8,856 nt of DNA. Origin: Candidatus Poseidoniales archaeon (lineage in GTDB: Archaea > Thermoplasmatota > Poseidoniia > Poseidoniales > Poseidoniaceae). Position 1 is the first letter of the stretch, and every line of letters starts with the position of its first letter. This document shows, in pieces, positions 5,016 through 8,856 of the stretch. The notes under the pieces were generated by a model. It was not told the origin of the DNA. It did not search any database and worked only from the letters and a program-made list of their open reading frames with translations. Position numbers and translations under genes: made by a program. The stretch is taken from the NCBI GenBank assembly GCA_012959845.1, contig DUCL01000004.1, positions 1 through 8,856 on the forward strand, written 5' to 3'.

Positions 5016-7605
5016 CACTTTCACCCCCTAATTCTGGCATAGGTAATTCTGGTAATGTTCCATCAGGATTGAGTGGTGGTAGTTCAGACAATGGAATCAT
5101 CCCTTCTGGTGATTCCAATCCTTCGGCTATTTTCTCCTCATTTCCTGCAATGATTAAGGAAATATCTTCATCCTCCACATTTGCGTTGAACAATTCATCT
5201 CCTAATTCTCGATTATCTCTGCTAATGCGCACGGTAAGAGCTGCTGCTGCACCGATAATAAATCCTAATCCGATGATTAGGTATGTCATCCAAGATGCGG
5301 CGGGGTCTTCCCCCATTATTGCTATCGCTGCTGCATATTCTCCGTACTCATTTGACCAACCATCTCTATTACTATCTGGACATCCTTGTACATCTCTCTT
5401 AGAAAGACCATGGACTTCTGGACAATCATCACGTAATGCCCCCAAGGGAACATCACCAAATCCGTCACCATCACTATCTTTCCACTGTAAGGCTTCGGTA
5501 GGGAAGGCATCTGCAATACCATGCGGATGTGCTTGCCAATTATCCGTCGGATCGCTCCAACCATCACCGTCAGTATCTCGGCAACCTAATCTGTCAAGAA
5601 GAGAGGTTCCTCTCGTTTCTGGACAAGCATCACCACGGTTTCCAAATTCATCATCACCATATCCGTCACCATCAGAATCTCTCCATTGTGTTGGTTCATG
5701 AATGAATGCATCACCTAAATCAGACCAGCCATCACCATCGGTATCTGGGCAACCCCATCTATCTCCTCCAGCAATAGGACCCAGAGAAGTGCCAGCCGAA
5801 TCAACACAAACATCAGCGGTTGTTCCAAGTGGATTATCTCCTCTGCCATCTCCATCGATATCGTGCCATTGACTTTCATCGTATTGCCAAGCATCTGCTA
5901 TTCCCCCTGGACTTGCCAACCAGTGTACTGTCGGGTCAGACCAACCATCTCCATCATAATCTGGACAACCCCATCTATCCATGGTCGAGGAACCTTCAGT
6001 GGTACGACATGAATCGCCGCGATAAGCTTCTCTCCATGACTGACCATCAAAGAATTCTAAATTATCTCCAAAACTGTCATCGTCACTGTCAAACCATTGA
6101 GAGCGGTCGTCCGGGAAAGCATCAGCGAATCCTGCAGGATGGGAAATCCAATCATTGGTAGGGTCAGAATAACCATCCATGTCGGAATCTCTACAACCAC
6201 GCCGGTCAAAATGTGAAATCCAGCCTGATTCAACTTCTTCTGCTGTTGAATAAACACAGACATCTCCTTCAAAGCCAGTGAAATTATCACCATAACCATC
6301 GCCATCAGTATCCCGATATTGTGAATTTACGAATGGGAAATCATCGACTTGAGTTGCTCCATATGTCCTGTTATCTCCCCATCCATCGCCATCGGTATCA
6401 CGCCATTGCGTTGGATTATCTGAGAAATCATCTACTAATTTCGCACCTTCGGAATGATTGTCACCCCATCCATCAAAATCCCTATCACTCCATTGTGTAG
6501 GCTCGTCAATAAATGCATCAGAGCCATTCATTGTCGTCCAATTATCATCACCGTTAGACCAGCCATCAGCATCGGTATCAGGACATCCATAGCGGTCTTG
6601 ATTTGAGTGTCCTACAATGAATGGGCAAGCATCAGGTGTTGTTGTGTTGAATAACCATTGACCGATGCCCCATTGTGACCGAGAAAGATTCCATGATTCA
6701 TCATGCCAATTATCTCCATAGCCATCAGCATCGGTATCGTTCCATTGAGAATTATCGTAGGTAAAAGCATCTGCTGCACCTACTGGGTGAGCATACCAAG
6801 CACTGATTCCGTTCAATGCGCCTGGGTCTTCATCCGAAAAACCATCGCCATCAGAATCAAGGCAACCGAATCTATCAAAATTTGAATAGCCACGACTATA
6901 TGGGCAGTGGTCTCCTTCATGTCCTTCAAAATTGTCGCCATATCCATCATTATCAGTATCTAGCCATTGTGTTGGCTCTAAAACGAAGGCATCAGCGCCA
7001 TTTTGAACACCCCAACCAGAATCAGGGTCGGACCAGCCATCGCCATCGCTATCAGTACATCCGTTGCGGTCATTGGTTGAAATTCCGACCAGATCAACAC
7101 AATCATCGTCATTGTCGACAAATCCATCCTCATCCGTATCTCTATTTGCCTTGTCAATTGATGGATTCAAGGTATAATCTACTCCATCATTACACCAACT
7201 ATTTTTGCCAACTATTTTGACATAAACAAAACCTTGGCCGGGCATTGTAGTGCTGAGAGATGCGGATGAACCCGTATCACTCATCGCCTGACTAGCGACT
7301 TCTGAACCCGCTGAATCATGCATAGAATAGTCGGCTTCCCAACCATCTCCAGGGCACCACCATGCTGCGTTATTCATCGAACCAGTAAAACCAATTTGAA
7401 CAATGTCACCCTTGAAAGCATTAATTTTCCACCAATCGGTTGAATCTGTTGGAGAACATCCATCATCACTGCAAACATAACCATTTGTTGAAACCCCATC
7501 CGAAAGAGGAGAAGCAGCCTGTAATGTATCATCTGCAGAGACTACTGGGAAAAAACTGAGCAACATCGCGGTCAAGCCGAGAGCCAATACTCGCCTTGCC
7601 AACAT
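5008..7605 (-). CDS. Thrombospondin type 3 repeat membrane protein with N-terminal PPC-like domain
   Basis: The 865-residue product has a clear Sec signal peptide (1-24: MLARR, hydrophobic core, cleavage near VSA). Residues about 28-148 resemble a pre-peptidase C-terminal (PPC) beta-sandwich (STDWWKINAFKGD, then FVYVKIVG). Residues 156-752 are a long array of calcium-binding TSP3-like repeats. Two types alternate: GCxDSDGDGWSDP...DAF and QWxDSDGDGYGDN...GDxCP. A membrane helix lies at 771-793, followed by arginines that set the tail inside. The tail of about 72 residues is acidic and contains PLSELPPLNPDG and PELPMPELG. The family role is a rigid, calcium-stiffened extracellular stalk; its partner is not known. 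The ATG at 7605 gives an ideal signal peptide and directly follows a GGAGG. A 67-bp gap separates it from the peroxiredoxin gene, so it probably has its own promoter and heads the three-gene unit. Confidence 0.9.
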   Translation of the reverse strand: MLARRVLALGLTAMLLSFFPVVSADDTLQAASPLSDGVSTNGYVCSDDGCSPTDSTDWWKINAFKGDIVQIGFTGSMNNAAWWCPGDGWEADYSMHDSAGSEVASQAMSDTGSSASLSTTMPGQGFVYVKIVGKNSWCNDGVDYTLNPSIDKANRDTDEDGFVDNDDDCVDLVGISTNDRNGCTDSDGDGWSDPDSGWGVQNGADAFVLEPTQWLDTDNDGYGDNFEGHEGDHCPYSRGYSNFDRFGCLDSDGDGFSDEDPGALNGISAWYAHPVGAADAFTYDNSQWNDTDADGYGDNWHDESWNLSRSQWGIGQWLFNTTTPDACPFIVGHSNQDRYGCPDTDADGWSNGDDNWTTMNGSDAFIDEPTQWSDRDFDGWGDNHSEGAKLVDDFSDNPTQWRDTDGDGWGDNRTYGATQVDDFPFVNSQYRDTDGDGYGDNFTGFEGDVCVYSTAEEVESGWISHFDRRGCRDSDMDGYSDPTNDWISHPAGFADAFPDDRSQWFDSDDDSFGDNLEFFDGQSWREAYRGDSCRTTEGSSTMDRWGCPDYDGDGWSDPTVHWLASPGGIADAWQYDESQWHDIDGDGRGDNPLGTTADVCVDSAGTSLGPIAGGDRWGCPDTDGDGWSDLGDAFIHEPTQWRDSDGDGYGDDEFGNRGDACPETRGTSLLDRLGCRDTDGDGWSDPTDNWQAHPHGIADAFPTEALQWKDSDGDGFGDVPLGALRDDCPEVHGLSKRDVQGCPDSNRDGWSNEYGEYAAAIAIMGEDPAASWMTYLIIGLGFIIGAAAALTVRISRDNRELGDELFNANVEDEDISLIIAGNEEKIAEGLESPEGMIPLSELPPLNPDGTLPELPMPELGGESDA
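5021..5028 (-). promoter_or_regulatory. Ribosome binding site inside the end of the TSP3 gene
   Basis: GGGGGTGA on the minus strand lies 5 nt before the ATG at 5015 and is within the last codons of the TSP3 gene. It decides the start of the 440-aa gene in favour of ATG over the GTG at 5024, which overlaps the site itself. Confidence 0.65.
5350..7140 (-). repeat. TSP3-type calcium repeat array (about 17 aspartate loops)
   Basis: The array opens with DTDEDGFVDNDDDC at residue 156. Eight 'A' loops follow, starting at cysteines 183, 248, 341, 471, 547, 619, 675 and 742 (GCPDTDGDGWSD type). Nine 'B' loops are preceded by QW or QY (near 213, 287, 371, 400, 429, 503, 579, 640 and 707; QWRDSDGDGYGD type). 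Three B loops occur in a row at 371-440 without an A loop between them, at about 29-residue spacing. The DNA is visibly repetitive (CCATCACCATC-like on the plus strand), so assembly or recombination changes in copy number are plausible. Confidence 0.88.
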
Positions 7606-7624
7606 GCCCCTCCATAGGAGGGGC
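7606..7624 (-). promoter_or_regulatory. Hairpin that encloses the TSP3 ribosome binding site
   Basis: On the minus strand GCCCCTCC-TAT-GGAGGGGC is a perfect 8-bp inverted repeat with a 3-nt loop. Its last base is immediately followed by the ATG at 7605. The 3' arm contains GGAGG, the only ribosome binding site for this gene, so the site would be paired in the mRNA. As DNA it is also a palindromic operator candidate with the same arm and spacer lengths as the one at 2093-2111. Confidence 0.65.
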
Positions 7625-7672
7625 TACCTAAGAATTACCCCCCGTTACAAAAATAATGAAAATCTCAAAATA
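7625..7672 (-). terminator. T-rich gap: possible terminator of the peroxiredoxin unit and promoter of the TSP3 unit
   Basis: Just after the peroxiredoxin stop the minus strand runs through ATTTTGAGATTTTCATTATTTTTG, a T-rich stretch with TTTTT at 7649-7653 and no strong stem before it, as in archaeal oligo-T termination. The CATTATTTTTG part could equally serve as a TATA-like element. A start about 25 nt further would then be near 7627, so the leader would be little more than the hairpin. A run of six G follows at 7638-7643. Both readings are by eye. Confidence 0.3.
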
Positions 7673-8155
7673 TCACTCTATTTGAGAGTTATTTGATTTT
7701 GTTTTCAAGAATGCTAAGACCTTTGAAACATGCTTCTTTACTGCAAATTGTGAATTGAAAATATAACGAATAAACCCCATTTCATCGACAACAAATGTCA
7801 CTCTTTTCGGAATCCATCCGAGTGTTTTTCCCAATTCCATAGTTCGGTGCAGTGCTGCTTTTTTATCCGACAATAAGGAGTATGGTAACTGATGGTCGCA
7901 TTGAAATTCCTTGTGTGATTCTTCGCCTTCGGATGAGATTCCAATGACCTGACAATTCAATGCTGTAAAGGATTCATGATATTTTGCAAATGTTGCTGCT
8001 TGAATGGTACATCCGGGGGAATTATCTTTTGGATAGAAGAAAATTACACTCCACTTGCCAATTAGGGAAGTATTTGAAATTGTATTTCCATCTTCATTTG
8101 TTAGAGAAAACTCAGGAAATCGTTGATTTATCCAACCCTTTTTTATTTGATCCAT
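7673..8155 (-). CDS. bcp: Peroxiredoxin, PrxQ/BCP subfamily (thiol peroxidase)
   Basis: This cytoplasmic enzyme reduces hydrogen peroxide and organic hydroperoxides with thiol reductants. The 160 residues span a full PrxQ-type domain: FFYPKDNSPGCT with peroxidatic cysteine 49, GISSEGEESHKEF (72-84), LPYSLLSD (90-97) and PKRVTFVVDEMG with the active-site arginine 118. Serine replaces the more common threonine of the PxxxT/S-xxC motif, a normal variant. The resolving cysteine often found five residues after the peroxidatic one is absent (alanine 54). Cysteine 86, 37 residues downstream, is near the place of the alternative resolving cysteine known in some PrxQ proteins; cysteine 68 is also present. 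No signal peptide is seen. The gene starts 9 bp after the stop of the Asp-box protein gene, with GAGGTG 5 nt before the ATG, so the two are probably cotranscribed. Confidence 0.93.
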   Translation of the reverse strand: MDQIKKGWINQRFPEFSLTNEDGNTISNTSLIGKWSVIFFYPKDNSPGCTIQAATFAKYHESFTALNCQVIGISSEGEESHKEFQCDHQLPYSLLSDKKAALHRTMELGKTLGWIPKRVTFVVDEMGFIRYIFNSQFAVKKHVSKVLAFLKTKSNNSQIE

Positions 8156-8160
8156 GCGAA

Positions 8161-8166
8161 CACCTC
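8161..8166 (-). promoter_or_regulatory. Peroxiredoxin ribosome binding site overlapping the upstream stop codon
   Basis: GAGGTG on the minus strand, 5 nt before the ATG at 8155. It shares bases with the TGA stop at 8165-8167 of the upstream gene, so the two genes are likely translationally linked. Confidence 0.6.
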
Positions 8167-8856
8167 AGCATAAATCTGGTCTGACTGTTGCAATTAATTC
8201 ACAAGGGTTCAAGAATGGCATTTCCATATTATCATCTCCTGATGGAATGATTACATCATGGCTTGCAGACATATCTCCGCGGATGAATTTGATGTATCGT
8301 TGCTCTTCATTTTCTTCAAATGGATGAAGTCCTACATTTTCTTGGTATGCAATACCCATCCAAGACCCATCTGGTGACATTACAGTCTCAAAGAAGTCGT
8401 GTAATGCGTGTGTATCGCCGCTACTTTCCTCATAGGCAGTAACAGTATGGAGTGGCGTCGGGTCGACGATTCTGTAATCCCATACGTCTCCTTCTTGTGG
8501 GTCTTTCAAAGCACCAGCATAAAGGAACCATTCCTTGCCAGCAGTATAGCCGTCTTCGCTATTATTTTGGTCGTAGTCAAGACCATAAAAAGCAATACTG
8601 ACTACATTTTCTTCAGTGATTGAAACGAAGGGATACATGTTTATTCCTCTTTCAAATCCACTAGCATTCCAAGTGGTGAAATTAGTTCCATTATCATATG
8701 AAACCGCAACACGCATTTCCCAAGGGCCTATGTTTCCACTTGGACAATCTGCCCAAGCAACAACAACCATTCCGCCTTCATTATTGTTGACTACTGGATA
8801 ACCTTCTGGACAATTTCCTTCTCTTGGCCCCACATCAAATGGTGCTGCCCATGAAC
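8165..8856 (-). CDS. C-terminal part of an Asp-box (BNR/sialidase-like) extracellular protein, 5' end outside window
   Basis: The frame is open from the window edge: 229 complete codons are visible and the true start is upstream. The GTG at 8831-8833 is only an internal valine. The visible part looks like blades of a beta-propeller: GYPVVNNNEGGMVVVAW, then VAVSYDNGTNFTTW (near 8669-8710), which resembles a sialidase Asp box (S-x-D-x-G-x-x-W) with Phe for the Trp. YPFVSITEENVVSIAFYG and VMSPDGSWMGIAYQ have the same 'observed value, strand, aromatic' rhythm. No C-terminal membrane helix is present; the protein ends in NPCELIATVRPDLC, with cysteine as the last residue. It is probably secreted, but the signal peptide is not visible. 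Sialidase activity cannot be claimed, because the catalytic residues are outside the window or absent. Binding-only propellers also carry Asp boxes. Confidence 0.72.
   Translation of the reverse strand, partial: SWAAPFDVGPREGNCPEGYPVVNNNEGGMVVVAWADCPSGNIGPWEMRVAVSYDNGTNFTTWNASGFERGINMYPFVSITEENVVSIAFYGLDYDQNNSEDGYTAGKEWFLYAGALKDPQEGDVWDYRIVDPTPLHTVTAYEESSGDTHALHDFFETVMSPDGSWMGIAYQENVGLHPFEENEEQRYIKFIRGDMSASHDVIIPSGDDNMEMPFLNPCELIATVRPDLC

Noticed and set aside
4994..5701. Plus-strand open frame of 235 codons
   Set aside because: It lies antisense to the TSP3 gene and is rich in Ser and Pro because the Asp/Gly codon repeats are read backwards. It has no recognisable domain.
5350..7140. CRISPR-like repeats
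   Set aside because: The repeated DNA words follow the codon pattern of aspartate-rich TSP3 loops, are imperfect and irregular in spacing, and the reading frame is open throughout.
7614..7616. Upstream ATG in the loop of the TSP3 hairpin, opening a short out-of-frame reading frame
   Set aside because: It is out of frame with the signal peptide, and it begins within the same GGAGG-containing stem, so no separate ribosome site serves it.
8165..8833. Complete gene starting at the GTG at 8833
   Set aside because: The frame stays open to the window edge, no signal peptide follows the GTG, and the sequence begins in the middle of a propeller blade.
1..8856. tRNA, rRNA, insertion sequence, integrase or attachment site
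   Set aside because: Nearly all bases are in long coding frames; the three gaps of useful size (129, 67 and 9 bp) contain no tRNA-like fold and no terminal repeats of a mobile element.

Overview
The window reads as a piece of a small-gene-spacing archaeal genome. I think it is a marine Thermoplasmatota lineage such as Marine Group II (Ca. Poseidoniales), but this is inference. It rests on the set of large secreted calcium-loop proteins (FG-GAP, thrombospondin type 3), single-pass membrane proteins with short tails ending in a Trp-rich 'WWD' motif, GGTGA/GAGGTG ribosome sites, and nearly gapless gene packing. No rRNA, ribosomal protein or other firm phylogenetic marker is present, so a bacterial source is not excluded. 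I see no tRNA, rRNA, CRISPR array, transposase or integrase.

Layout. (1) 1-2040, minus strand: the first 680 codons of a secreted protein with an integrin-alpha-like FG-GAP beta-propeller; its 3' end lies outside the window. (2) 2041-2169: a 129-bp divergent promoter region holding a 19-bp perfect palindrome and repeated TTTGACC half-sites. (3) 2170-2814, plus strand: thiamine pyrophosphokinase, the only plus-strand gene. (4) 2819-7605, minus strand: a three-gene translationally coupled unit. In transcription order it encodes an 865-aa thrombospondin-type-3 repeat membrane protein, a 440-aa single-pass membrane protein with two related Cys-pair domains, and a 289-aa membrane protein of the DUF4105/Lnb family. 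(5) 7673-8155, minus strand: a PrxQ/BCP peroxiredoxin. (6) 8165-8856, minus strand: the C-terminal part of an Asp-box (BNR/sialidase-like) secreted protein whose start lies outside the window.

How the genes may work together. The TSP3 protein and the 440-aa protein are both predicted type I membrane proteins with extracellular domains and acidic, proline-rich cytoplasmic tails. Their genes overlap by 8 bp, and the DUF4105 gene follows after 4 bp. Bacterial DUF4105 members include the lipoprotein N-acyltransferase Lnb, so this looks like a candidate surface module: calcium-stabilised stalk, partner protein and membrane enzyme. Its first gene starts directly after an 8-bp GC-rich hairpin that contains the ribosome binding site, which suggests controlled translation of the whole unit. 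The peroxiredoxin and thiamine genes look like ordinary metabolic neighbours.
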